DNA of 64,000 bases from Nonomuraea solani (GTDB taxonomy: Bacteria; Actinomycetota; Actinomycetes; Streptosporangiales; Streptosporangiaceae), in the NCBI RefSeq assembly GCF_900108335.1, contig NZ_FNVT01000031.1, forward strand, positions 1 through 64,000. Reading direction: 5' to 3'. This document shows, in pieces, positions 16,604 through 24,822 of the stretch. Each line of letters starts with the position of its first letter. The stretch's first letter is position 1. A model generated the notes under the pieces. That model was given only the letters and a program-made list of their open reading frames with translations, did no database searches and was not told the origin of the DNA. The position numbers and the translations under genes were made by a program.

Positions 16604-17279
16604 TCGCGTACTGGTGATCTCTCCCCATGCCGACGACGAGGTGCTCGGCTGCGGCGGGCTGATCGCCGCACAGGTCGGGGCGGGAGCCGAGGTCCACGTC
16701 CTGTATCTGGCGGTCGACGGCATGCGGCACTACGGCCTCGACGGCGCCACCACCTATCAGCAGCGGCTGGAGGAGATCGAAGCCGTCCGGGACACGCTCG
16801 GCTTCTCCTACGAGATCGCGTACGGCGACATGGAGCTGACCGAGCGGCTGGACACGCTGCCGCGCAGGGAACTCGTCGACCTGTTCGAGCGCGCCCTGAA
16901 CGAGCGGCGGCCCAACCTGCTGCTGCTGCCGAGCTTCGCCGACTATGACCAGGACCACCTCGCGGTGTTCGGCGCCGGGTTCGCGGCGGCCAGGCCGATC
17001 GCGCCGCAGTTCGGCAAGTGGCTCGTGCCGACCGTGCTGCTGTACGAGATGTCGAAGATCCAGTGGGCCGCCGAGCCGATGCCGCGCTCGACGGCCTACT
17101 GCGACATCAGCGTCCATCTGGACCGCAAGCTGGAGGCGCTGCGGGGCTACAAGAGCCAGCACCGGCCCTCGCCGCACATCAGGAGCGAGGAGTCGGTGAC
17201 GGCGCTGGCGACGCTGCGTGGCGCGGAGATCGGAGTCGCGCACGCCGAGGCGTTCGCCGTGCTGAGGGAGGTCCTGTGA
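16590..17279 (+). CDS. PIG-L (LmbE) family deacetylase
   Basis: A 229-residue zinc-dependent N-deacetylase. The metal motif SPHADDEVLGCGG (His13, Asp16) is near the N-terminus, and the second His is in DYDQDHLAVF. Relatives remove acetyl from GlcNAc-inositol (MshB), GlcNAc-malate (BshB) and GlcNAc units of antibiotics. Overlaps of 14 and 4 bases link it to the epimerase and the formyltransferase. Together they suggest that an N-acetyl sugar is deacetylated to a free amine, which is then formylated. The order of steps and the substrate are inferred. Confidence 0.88.
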   Translation: MRRFDRVLVISPHADDEVLGCGGLIAAQVGAGAEVHVLYLAVDGMRHYGLDGATTYQQRLEEIEAVRDTLGFSYEIAYGDMELTERLDTLPRRELVDLFERALNERRPNLLLLPSFADYDQDHLAVFGAGFAAARPIAPQFGKWLVPTVLLYEMSKIQWAAEPMPRSTAYCDISVHLDRKLEALRGYKSQHRPSPHIRSEESVTALATLRGAEIGVAHAEAFAVLREVL

Positions 17280-18217
17280 AGGCGTTCGCGTTCTGCACCG
17301 GTATGGAGTTCGCGGCGCCGGCCGTGGACGTCCTGGCCGCTCAGGGCACTCCCCCGTCGCTGCTCATCGGCTACCCGCCCCAGCTCCAGCACCGTTCGGG
17401 CTACGCGCCGCTGCGGGACGCGGCGGCCACGTACGACATCCCGCTGCTGGAGACCGCCGACATCAACGACGGCCGGGCGCACAAGCTGGTCACCGAGCTG
17501 GGCATCGACCTGTTCGTGGTCGCCGGCTGGTCACAGCTCGTCCGTGAGCCGCTGCTGTCGGCGTGCCCGCTCGGCGCGGTCGGGTTGCACCCGACCCGGC
17601 TGCCCGAGGGCCGGGGGCGGGCTCCGCTGCCCTGGACGATCATCAAGGGCATCCGGTCGAGCGCGGTCAGCCTGTTCTTCCTCAACGAGGGCGCCGACGA
17701 GGGAGAGCTCATCGCCCAGCGTGAGTTCGCGGTGAGCCGCCGCGACGACGTCACCGAGGTGTACCGCAAGGTGACCGAGATCAACATCGAGCTGCTCGCC
17801 ACGTACGTGCCGCTGCTGCTCGCCGGTCAGGTGGTGGCGCGCCCGCAGCCGCCGGGCGGGTCGGTGTGGGAGCGGCGGCGGCCCGAGGACGGCCTGATCG
17901 ACTGGTCCAGGCCGGCGAGCGAGGTCTACGACTGGGTACGCGCGCTGGCCGCGCCGTACCCGGGAGCCTTCACCTTCGTCGGCGGACGCAAGCTGTTCGT
18001 GCACAGCGCCGACCTCATCGAGTGGGGTGAGCACCGGGAGCCGCCGGGCACCGTGCTGGCGCCGGTCTGGTCGACCGGCACCGCCGGGGTGCTGGTGGTG
18101 TGCGGTTCCGGGCTGCTCGTCGTCCGCGAGGCCCAGTGGGAGGGCGCGGGACGGCATGACGCGCTGACCCTGTTGGAGTCGGGTGAGCTCGCGGCAGGCA
18201 CATGTCTGGGGACGTGA
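17276..18217 (+). CDS. Formyltransferase (10-formyl-THF type)
   Basis: 313 residues with the formyl_trans_N and C domains of the methionyl-tRNA formyltransferase superfamily. The catalytic stretch is VGLHPTRLPEGRGRAPLPW with His105, and Asp141 is in NEGADEGELI. The first member of the canonical Asn-His-Asp triad is Gly103 rather than Asn. This HPTxLPxGRGRAP form is found in formyltransferases that act on small amines rather than Met-tRNA. The C-terminal domain (APVWSTGTAGVLVVCGSGLL) is the Fmt OB-fold. GTG 17276 overlaps the PIG-L stop. The likely acceptor is the sugar amine freed by PIG-L; an amino group of the peptide is the alternative. Confidence 0.85.
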   Translation: MKAFAFCTGMEFAAPAVDVLAAQGTPPSLLIGYPPQLQHRSGYAPLRDAAATYDIPLLETADINDGRAHKLVTELGIDLFVVAGWSQLVREPLLSACPLGAVGLHPTRLPEGRGRAPLPWTIIKGIRSSAVSLFFLNEGADEGELIAQREFAVSRRDDVTEVYRKVTEINIELLATYVPLLLAGQVVARPQPPGGSVWERRRPEDGLIDWSRPASEVYDWVRALAAPYPGAFTFVGGRKLFVHSADLIEWGEHREPPGTVLAPVWSTGTAGVLVVCGSGLLVVREAQWEGAGRHDALTLLESGELAAGTCLGT

Positions 18218-19848
18218 CGCTCACCGGGGCGGTGATGGCGCATCCCAAGCGCAGAGAGGCGGCCGTCCGCCTGGCGGGCGGCGTCCTGAACGTGGTCACC
18301 GACCCGGATCCGGGAGGGCGGCCATCGGCGTTCCGGACGTCGCTGCTGGCCTGGTCGAGCATTCCCGAGGGTGCCACCCACCACGTGCTGCTCCATGACG
18401 ACATGGTGCTGTCGGAGACCTTCTTCGAGCGGGCGGCGGCGGCCGCACGGGCCATGCCGGACGCGGCGCTCGCGCTGTTCGCGTTCTGGAACTCGCGCAA
18501 CGGCGCCGCCGTGCGGCTGGGCGCGCTCGCCGGGGCGCGCTGGGTGCGCGGGGCCGGGGAGTACACGCCCGTCGCGGCGCTGCTGCTGCCCCGGCGGGTG
18601 GCCGAGGGGTACGTCGACTGGGCCCGCGACCGGGGCGGCACCTGGCCGGACGACGTCCTGATGGGCCGCTACCTCCGGCAGGCCGGTGTGCCGGTGTACG
18701 TCGCGGTGCCCAGCCTGGCCGAGCACGAGGACCTGGCCAGCCTGGTGGAGAACGACTTCCAGGGGCTGCGGCGCTCCCCCTGCTTCCTCGCCGACGAGCC
18801 GCTCTCCGGCGAGGACCAGGTGCTCGGGTCCTTGGCCGCGATCCCGTTCTTCAAACGCGGGGTGGCGCAGTGCGCGGTCCCCGGCGCCTCGGGGTGGCGG
18901 GACATCCTCTGTGAGGACTACCTGGACGGGCTGGGCTTCGACGTCGGCGGCCTGCGCGCGGGTTTCGCGGGCCGCTGGTGGCCGCTCTGGCTCACGGCCT
19001 TCACCATGGGCGTGGTCCAGGAGGACGCGGGGGATCCTCGGGTGCTGGATCGGGCGCTAGGGACCATGGGGGCCGGCGGGCTCTGCCATGAACTCGGCTC
19101 TCGCGAGCTGGCCCGGCTGTCGGAAGAACTCCACGACGTCGCACGGGACGGGCTCGCGGCAGGGCTCGCGGCGTCCCCTCGGCCTGCCGCGCGGCCGACG
19201 GTGGCCGTGACCGGGGCCGACACGTGGCTGCGCGAACAGCTCACATGGGCGCTCAGCGACCGCGGCCACCTGACCGCGGCCGATCCCGACGTGGTGGTGC
19301 ACGTCTGCGGGCCGGACTCCGGCACGGACCCGGCCGAGGACGTGCGGCTGGCGCGAGCGGCCTTCTCGGGCCACGCCGGGCGCGGGATCCTGCTCACCGC
19401 CGGTGGCTCGCGCGGGATCGAGGTCGAGGAGGCGGTGGTGTTGCGCCTCGGCGAGCCGTACGGGCCGGGGATGCCGCCCGGCGGGACGGTGATGGAGCAG
19501 GTGCTGCGCTCGTCCCTGAGCCGGCCGCTGCGCGCCGGCGGCGAGGCGGGCCGGCTCGTGCACGTGCGGGACGTCGCCGCCGCCGTCATCGCCGCCATGA
19601 CCCGCGGCGCGGGGGTGTACGACATCGCCTGCCCGCGGGAGGTGAGCGGGCTGGAGCTGGCGGAGGCGGTGGCCAAGGCGGTCCGGCCCGTGCCGATCGA
19701 GGCCACGCCTGACGGGGGTGTGACGGAGGGAGCCGTGGTGGACGTCGAGCGGGCCTTCGGCGAGCTGGGGTGGCGGCCGGAGGTGGACCTCGACTACGGG
19801 CTGCACACGTGTGCGCAGTGGCTGGCCTACGAGAGCGACCGCCAGTAG
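18202..19848 (+). CDS. GT-A glycosyltransferase-like domain fused to a shortened SDR domain
   Basis: 548 residues in two halves. Residues 1 to about 330 look like a GT-A glycosyltransferase: a metal-binding LLHDDMVLS (Asp66-Asp67) after a Rossmann-like start, then DDVLMGRYLRQAG and VPSLAEHEDLASLVEN, which resemble GT2/GT25-like enzymes. Residues about 340-548 are a diverged NAD(P)-binding epimerase domain: VAVTGADTWLREQLTWAL, PDVVVHVCGPDSG, VHVRDVAAAVIAAM, FGELGWRPEVDL. The YxxxK pair is not obvious, so this half may be structural. It ends the left operon, overlapping the formyltransferase by 16 bases and converging (22-base overlap) on the dimethylformamidase-like gene. It probably attaches the sugar. 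Confidence 0.65.
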   Translation: MSGDVTLTGAVMAHPKRREAAVRLAGGVLNVVTDPDPGGRPSAFRTSLLAWSSIPEGATHHVLLHDDMVLSETFFERAAAAARAMPDAALALFAFWNSRNGAAVRLGALAGARWVRGAGEYTPVAALLLPRRVAEGYVDWARDRGGTWPDDVLMGRYLRQAGVPVYVAVPSLAEHEDLASLVENDFQGLRRSPCFLADEPLSGEDQVLGSLAAIPFFKRGVAQCAVPGASGWRDILCEDYLDGLGFDVGGLRAGFAGRWWPLWLTAFTMGVVQEDAGDPRVLDRALGTMGAGGLCHELGSRELARLSEELHDVARDGLAAGLAASPRPAARPTVAVTGADTWLREQLTWALSDRGHLTAADPDVVVHVCGPDSGTDPAEDVRLARAAFSGHAGRGILLTAGGSRGIEVEEAVVLRLGEPYGPGMPPGGTVMEQVLRSSLSRPLRAGGEAGRLVHVRDVAAAVIAAMTRGAGVYDIACPREVSGLELAEAVAKAVRPVPIEATPDGGVTEGAVVDVERAFGELGWRPEVDLDYGLHTCAQWLAYESDRQ

Positions 19849-21779
19849 AGCCGTCCGTCGGGAGCCCCGATGACCAGCCGCCCTGAGGCGGCGGCCAGCG
19901 CGACACGGCCCCCGGAGAGGACCGGTCCGGGGCTCTCCGGGCCGGAGTCGGGCGGTGCGGGGACGGTCGTGGGCCGGGACGGGCCGAGGCCGGTCCAGTC
20001 GCGGTTCTGACGGTCGACGGTTCGCGTCAGGACACGGTCACCCGCGATGGCGAACAGGCGCCCGTTCATCGCCGTCAGGCCCGTGGCCCCTCCCCCGCCG
20101 CCGATCCGGATCCAGGCGGCGTCCGCGAGGCGGCGGATGGGGAGGTGCCAGAGCTCGTCGTCCGAGGTGAGGGCGAACAGCGCCTCGTCCGCGGCGGCCA
20201 GGTCCGTGGTGCGCTCCGGGGCCCGGCTCACGTCCGTCCAAGGGGCCGGGGAGAGGACGGGGTCCCGATAGCGGATGGCGCCGTCGGGGGCCAGGCCGTA
20301 CAGGCCCGCCGGTGGGCCTCCGTGGGCCTCACGGGGGGCGGCGAGCGCCTGGGCGTCGGTGACGTCGATCGGGCGCCAGGGCAGGTTCTGGCCGGACAGG
20401 TCGCGCGTGCTCAGCACGCCACCGGGCCCGGCGGCGAAGAGCCGGTTCTCGCACACGACCAGCGCGACCGGCCGGGCCTCCGCGGCCGGGCGCGCTGGAG
20501 CAGACGAGCGCGACGGAGCAGACGGCCCCGACGGGGCAGGCGGGCCCGATGAAGCGGCTGGGTGCGGAGTGGCCGGGCCGATGTCCTCCCACCGCGGCGG
20601 GCCGGGAGGGCCGGATAGGCGGTCCAGGACGTTGCGGGTGATGCGGGCCAGGACCGGGTCGGCGGCCAGGGTGTTGCCCCAGTTGATGGTGCCGGCGTTG
20701 AAGACCGTCCCGGCCCCCAGCCGGTGCACGCCCATGGTGGCCGCGCCGCCCCTGCCGTACCTGCGCCAGTGCGACAGGTCCGCCGTGGCGAGGACGACGA
20801 ACGACGGCGGGGTGCCGTCACGGCCCGTGGCCCGGGGGACGCCGTCCAGCCACTCCAGGTCTGCGGCGTCGGTCTCGTAACCGAGCGCTCCCCTGCCGAA
20901 CGTGTCGCCGTCCCGCAGGCCGGTGCCCGTGTAGACCCAGTGATCGGTGAAGCGGGCCGTGTAGGACTCCTGGGACATCACCCGCGAGTCGACCCAGCAG
21001 CCGGCGCCGTTGCGGAAGGTCAGCCCGGTGAGGGTGTTCTCGGGACGGTTGACGGGGTCGCTGGGCCACTCGACGGTGGTGCGGCCGGGGTCGGTGCGCG
21101 CGAGGGGGTCGGCGACGGCGTCGCGGTAGCAGACCATCGTGCGCAGGTCGTCCTCGAAGCGGACCTGCCACCAGCAGGTGTTGCCGGAGAAGATGGCGAT
21201 GTTGCCACCGCCCCGCGCGAACGCCTCCACCGCGTCCCGCATCTCCCACGACCAGTACTCGTCGTGTCCGTTGATCACCAGCAGCCGGTAGCGGCTCAGC
21301 AGATCGAGACCGCCGTGCAGGTCCAGCCCCGAGCAGTAGTCGACCGCGTATCCCGACGGCCCGAGCCACCGCAGCAGCCCGAGCTCCCACTCCTCGACCT
21401 GCGGCCCCGCTCCCGGCCGGTCGAAGCTGACCTTGACCGCGCGATCGGGCTGCTCGGACTGGTAGAGCCCCTCACCGGGCACGCCGGGCCGGTTGTACGC
21501 CTCCCAGGTGGGAAAGGGGATCGCCACCACCACCGGCGAGGCCGGCGCACTCGCCCGTACGACGAAATACGCGCACCCGTCGCCCAGGACCGCGCGATAG
21601 AGGGAGCTGGGCCAGTCGGAGCCCACCTTGAGCGTCCAGGTGTCACCCTCGGCGGTGTCGCGGAACACGACCCGCCCCGACGGCACGTCCTCGACGGTGA
21701 TCGTGCCCCCGTCTCCGAGCAGGTGGAACCGGAGGGCCTCGCCCTGCGCGCACGACGTGGCCGCCGCGTACAGGCTCAT
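19827..21779 (-). CDS. N,N-dimethylformamidase beta-subunit-like protein with C-terminal propeller repeats
   Basis: 650 residues. Residues 1 to about 400 match the large-subunit family of N,N-dimethylformamidase: VAIPFPTWEAYNRPG, a glutamine-amidotransferase-like core with VINGHDEYWSWEMRDAVE (171-176 GHDEYW), GGNIAIFSGNTCWWQVR, and a late GTVFNAGTINWGNTLA. The known enzyme hydrolyses dimethylformamide to dimethylamine and formate with an iron site; whether the Tyr-Tyr-Glu iron ligands are conserved cannot be confirmed by eye. A Pro/Ala/Ser linker (about 405-445) leads to propeller-like repeats (LFAAGPGGVLSTRDLSG, LYGLAPDGAIRYR, LFALTSDDELWHL). It overlaps the free condensation domain gene by 4 bases. 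The amide substrate is unknown. Confidence 0.75.
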   Translation of the reverse strand: MSLYAAATSCAQGEALRFHLLGDGGTITVEDVPSGRVVFRDTAEGDTWTLKVGSDWPSSLYRAVLGDGCAYFVVRASAPASPVVVAIPFPTWEAYNRPGVPGEGLYQSEQPDRAVKVSFDRPGAGPQVEEWELGLLRWLGPSGYAVDYCSGLDLHGGLDLLSRYRLLVINGHDEYWSWEMRDAVEAFARGGGNIAIFSGNTCWWQVRFEDDLRTMVCYRDAVADPLARTDPGRTTVEWPSDPVNRPENTLTGLTFRNGAGCWVDSRVMSQESYTARFTDHWVYTGTGLRDGDTFGRGALGYETDAADLEWLDGVPRATGRDGTPPSFVVLATADLSHWRRYGRGGAATMGVHRLGAGTVFNAGTINWGNTLAADPVLARITRNVLDRLSGPPGPPRWEDIGPATPHPAASSGPPAPSGPSAPSRSSAPARPAAEARPVALVVCENRLFAAGPGGVLSTRDLSGQNLPWRPIDVTDAQALAAPREAHGGPPAGLYGLAPDGAIRYRDPVLSPAPWTDVSRAPERTTDLAAADEALFALTSDDELWHLPIRRLADAAWIRIGGGGGATGLTAMNGRLFAIAGDRVLTRTVDRQNRDWTGLGPSRPTTVPAPPDSGPESPGPVLSGGRVALAAASGRLVIGAPDGRLYWRSLS

Positions 21780-23020
21780 GCGAACGCCGCTTCGACCAGC
21801 GTCGACTCCAGGTCGAACAGAAACCGTTCGATCGCCGGCGGCGCGAGCAGCGCGGTGTCGGCGTACAGCGACACCTCCATCCGCCCCGGCTCACCGCCCA
21901 CGTGCAGCCGGAAGTCGCAGATGTTGCGGTCCATGGTGTCCGTCCAGGCCAGTTCGGTCCGCTCCATCGAGGCGCGGACGGCCCGCTCGTCCGGTCGTGC
22001 CGCCTCGTCGCGCTGCACCAGCCGCTGGTCGTTGAAGCAGCCGAACGACCTGATGCCCGTCCCCATCCCCGACACAGCCTCCTCCATCGCGTACGGATCG
22101 AACTGGGCCTGCCGGTACGCCTTCATGGCCACGCGCCAGCCCTGCCGCGCCAATTCCCCGAAGTCCGGGGTGCGCAGGTCGAGGAGCACGAGCCCCTCCT
22201 GCGAGATCGTGGAGACCACGTCGCGGCGATCGGCCGCGAACCGGTTGTTGACGATCACCCGCATGCCGCAGAACCGCTGGCCCGTGAGCCGTCCGGCGAG
22301 CCGGATCGCGGCCGTGAGCAGCACCGTCGATGAGCTCACCCGCGCGCGGGCCGCCACGGCCTGCGCCGCCGCGGCGATCGCCACGGAGGTCAGCGTGGCC
22401 TCCCAGAACCGCGGGTGCCGGGGAGCGTCCGACAGGATCACCGGATCCATGCGCCGGTATTCGGACCGCCAGAAGGACAGGGCCTCCTCCGACACGCGCC
22501 GGCCCTCTTCCGAGCGCTGCCATGCGGCGATCTCGCGCGGTGCCGCGCTCGCCACCGGGGGCAGCGAGTCGCGCAGCAGGAGCAGCCGGAAGTCCTTCAC
22601 CAGGAGTTCGGCCGCGTGCCCGTCGGCGGCCAGGTGGCACAGGACCAGCACGACATGCCGGACCCGGTCCCCGTCCACCAGGAACGCCACCCGCAGCGGC
22701 CACTCCTCCCAGTAGTCGAACGGCCTGGCCGACAACCGGTCGCACACCACCTGCGCGGGTTCGTCGGTCACCTCGACGTAGGGCCGGGCGATGGGCGAGA
22801 TCCGTTGACGGGGGTGGTCGCGGGGCCCGCTGAGCCGGGTGCGCAGCGCCTCATGCCTGGCGACGAGCCTGTCCAGGGCGTTGACGGCGCGCTCGACGGT
22901 CACGGGCCGCTTCGGTGCGGCGAAGATCCGGCCGATGTTGAGGTAGTGCTCCTCCGGCCGTGCCGCCACGACCGCCCGCCAGATGTCCTGCTGTCCCCAC
23001 GTGAGCGGTGACTCAAGCAT
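21776..23020 (-). CDS. Free-standing NRPS condensation domain
   Basis: 414 residues, one condensation domain. The C1-like start is TWGQQDIWRAVV. The core HHxxxDG motif is CHLAADG (residues 128-134), with the first His replaced by Cys but the second (catalytic) His129 and Asp133 kept. The latch/floor region (VIVNNRF..., FGCFNDQR) is diverged. Free C domains acylate or couple carrier-bound units in trans, and some act on non-carrier amines. Its neighbours are a free carrier protein (8-base overlap) and the dimethylformamidase-like gene (4-base overlap), so the three form one transcript. It probably transfers the acid activated by the divergent free A enzyme. Confidence 0.82.
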   Translation of the reverse strand: MLESPLTWGQQDIWRAVVAARPEEHYLNIGRIFAAPKRPVTVERAVNALDRLVARHEALRTRLSGPRDHPRQRISPIARPYVEVTDEPAQVVCDRLSARPFDYWEEWPLRVAFLVDGDRVRHVVLVLCHLAADGHAAELLVKDFRLLLLRDSLPPVASAAPREIAAWQRSEEGRRVSEEALSFWRSEYRRMDPVILSDAPRHPRFWEATLTSVAIAAAAQAVAARARVSSSTVLLTAAIRLAGRLTGQRFCGMRVIVNNRFAADRRDVVSTISQEGLVLLDLRTPDFGELARQGWRVAMKAYRQAQFDPYAMEEAVSGMGTGIRSFGCFNDQRLVQRDEAARPDERAVRASMERTELAWTDTMDRNICDFRLHVGGEPGRMEVSLYADTALLAPPAIERFLFDLESTLVEAAFA

Positions 23021-23252
23021 GGAGCCGCAGGTAGTCCGCCAACGCGTCCAGGCTGTCGGCCGACGCCAGGTCGAGTTCGACGCCGAACTCCGCCTCCACC
23101 GCGTCGATCAGCCTGAGATAGCCGAGCGAGGTGACGCCGAGATCGGACAGCCTGGCCTCGCCCGTCAGCACCTCGGCCGCCTCGACCGCGCCGTCGGTGG
23201 CCTTGGCGATCATGTCGGCGAGCCGTCCGCGTAGCTCCTCGTCCGTCTGCAC
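23013..23252 (-). CDS. Free acyl/peptidyl carrier protein
   Basis: 79 residues. Four-helix carrier with the phosphopantetheine Ser42 in DLGVTSLGYLRL. GTG 23252 was chosen because GGGAGGG lies 8 bases upstream; the frame runs on to 23297 with un-carrier-like sequence. It is the first gene of the minus-strand trio, 143 bases from the divergent acid-activating A gene, which is its likely loading partner. Confidence 0.85.
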   Translation of the reverse strand: MQTDEELRGRLADMIAKATDGAVEAAEVLTGEARLSDLGVTSLGYLRLIDAVEAEFGVELDLASADSLDALADYLRLHA

Positions 23253-23335
23253 CTGGAAAGCCCTCCCGTTCTGGGAAATTCGGGGCGAGTGTGTCATGCG
23301 GGGCCTGATGGCGGCAAGCGCCTACAGGTAAGGGG

Positions 23336-23364
23336 TTGACGGGAATGTGCATTTTTTCTAGCGT
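23336..23364 (+). promoter_or_regulatory. Sigma-70-type promoter for the NRPS operon
   Basis: TTGACG (23336-23341), a 17-base spacer and TAGCGT (23359-23364) make a good housekeeping-type actinomycete promoter. It lies 32 bases before the chosen GTG start, in the gap between the divergent carrier-protein and A-enzyme genes. Transcription would start near 23371. Confidence 0.7.
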
Positions 23365-23395
23365 CATGCGGCAGCCCGATAAAAAATTTTGGGGG

Positions 23396-24820
23396 GTGGT
23401 TCAGTCGGCCCTTCCTGTCCCTGCTCTGCTGAGCTCACGAGCCGCTACCGCCCCCGATCACGAAGCCCTCATCGTCGCCGGAGCAGGCGGCCTCACGCTC
23501 CGCGAGTGGGACGAACGCTCCAGCGCCGCCGCCCATGGCCTGCTCGCCCGGGGCGTACGCAGAGGCGACCGGGTCGCGCTGGTGTTCGGCGGTGCCGACT
23601 GGCTCGACTACGCCGTGCACTGGATGGCCGTGCTGAAGGCGGGCGCCGTCGCGGTCCCGCTGTCGGACCGCCTGGCCGCGCCTGAGCTGGGCCGCCTGGT
23701 CGAGCACTGCGGCGCGACGACGATCATCCGCCGCGACGACGCGCCCGGCCCCACCCCGTCCGTCGCGGCCCCGGTCCCGGTCCCGGTCGACATCGATCCA
23801 CTCGATCTCGCCCAGATCCTCTACACCTCCGGCACCACCGGACAGCCCAAGGGCGTGGCCGCGAGCCACGCGAATCTCGCCTCCCCGCCCGTCCACCCCA
23901 GACGGCGCCCGTTCGCGCACTCCAGGCATCTCGTGCACGCGTTCCCCATCGGCACGAACGCCGGCCAGGTCATGCTGCTCCACGCGCTGACCGCCGCGCC
24001 CGCCGTGGTCACGCTGCCGCTGTTCACGCCGGCCCGCTTCGCGGCGCTCATCGAGTCGTACGCGGCGGGGACCGTGTTCGTGGTGCCCGCGATGGCCATC
24101 GAGCTTCTCGGCGCGCGCGTCCAGGACCGCCACGACCTGTCGAGCGTGCTGCTGCTCGGCTCGGCCGCCGCCGCGCTGCCGCCGGCGGTCGCGGCCCGGC
24201 TGAGCGAGGCGTTCCCGAACGCGACGGTCGCGAACTACTACACCTCGACCGAGGCGGCCCCGGCCCAGACCATCATGATCTACGACCCCGACCGGCCGGG
24301 CGCTCTCGGGCACGCGACCGGCGACCTGAGGATCGCGGGCGCCGACGGGACCCCGGCCGGGCTGGGCGAGACCGGCGAGGTGTGGCTGCGCACCCCGGCG
24401 CACTCCCGTTCCTACTACGGCGAGCAGCGGAGCGACACCTTCCGGGACGGCTGGGTACGCATGGGCGACCTCGGCTACCTCGACGAGGAGGGCTACCTGT
24501 ACCTCGTCGACCGGGAGAGCGACGTGATCAAGTCGGGCGCCTTCAAGGTCTCGACGCTCCAGGTCGAGGCGGCGCTGCACGAGCATCCGGCCGTGTCCGA
24601 GGCGTCGGTGTTCGGCGTGCCGCACCCGGTCATGGGCATGGCGGTGGCGGCGGCCGTCGTGGCCGGCGAGCCGGTGACGCTGGCCGGCCTGCGGGCCTTC
24701 CTGTCCGAGCGGCTCGCCCAGCACGAACTGCCCACCCGTTTGCTGTGCGTGGACGCGCTGCCCAGGAACGCCGCCGGAAAAGTGATCAAGCGAGACTTGC
24801 GCGGCTTGGCAGAGGAGTGA
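23396..24820 (+). CDS. Free adenylation enzyme for a non-amino-acid starter
   Basis: About 474 residues. P-loop ILYTSGTTGQPKGV, A5 NYYTSTEAAP, A7 WVRMGDLG, A8 DRESDVIKSGAFKVSTLQVEA and the C-terminal Lys in RNAAGKVIKRDL. The A4 region (FPIGTNAGQVM) has no Asp at the amine-binding position, so the substrate is a carboxylic acid without a free alpha-amine (fatty, aryl or hydroxy acid). GTG 23396 was chosen because a promoter overlaps the upstream ATG positions; the ribosome site is poor (GGGGGG). It ends 2 bases before the C-PCP gene. It probably loads the free carrier protein at 23013 or the C-PCP. Confidence 0.8.
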   Translation: MVQSALPVPALLSSRAATAPDHEALIVAGAGGLTLREWDERSSAAAHGLLARGVRRGDRVALVFGGADWLDYAVHWMAVLKAGAVAVPLSDRLAAPELGRLVEHCGATTIIRRDDAPGPTPSVAAPVPVPVDIDPLDLAQILYTSGTTGQPKGVAASHANLASPPVHPRRRPFAHSRHLVHAFPIGTNAGQVMLLHALTAAPAVVTLPLFTPARFAALIESYAAGTVFVVPAMAIELLGARVQDRHDLSSVLLLGSAAAALPPAVAARLSEAFPNATVANYYTSTEAAPAQTIMIYDPDRPGALGHATGDLRIAGADGTPAGLGETGEVWLRTPAHSRSYYGEQRSDTFRDGWVRMGDLGYLDEEGYLYLVDRESDVIKSGAFKVSTLQVEAALHEHPAVSEASVFGVPHPVMGMAVAAAVVAGEPVTLAGLRAFLSERLAQHELPTRLLCVDALPRNAAGKVIKRDLRGLAEE

Positions 24821-24822
24821 AC

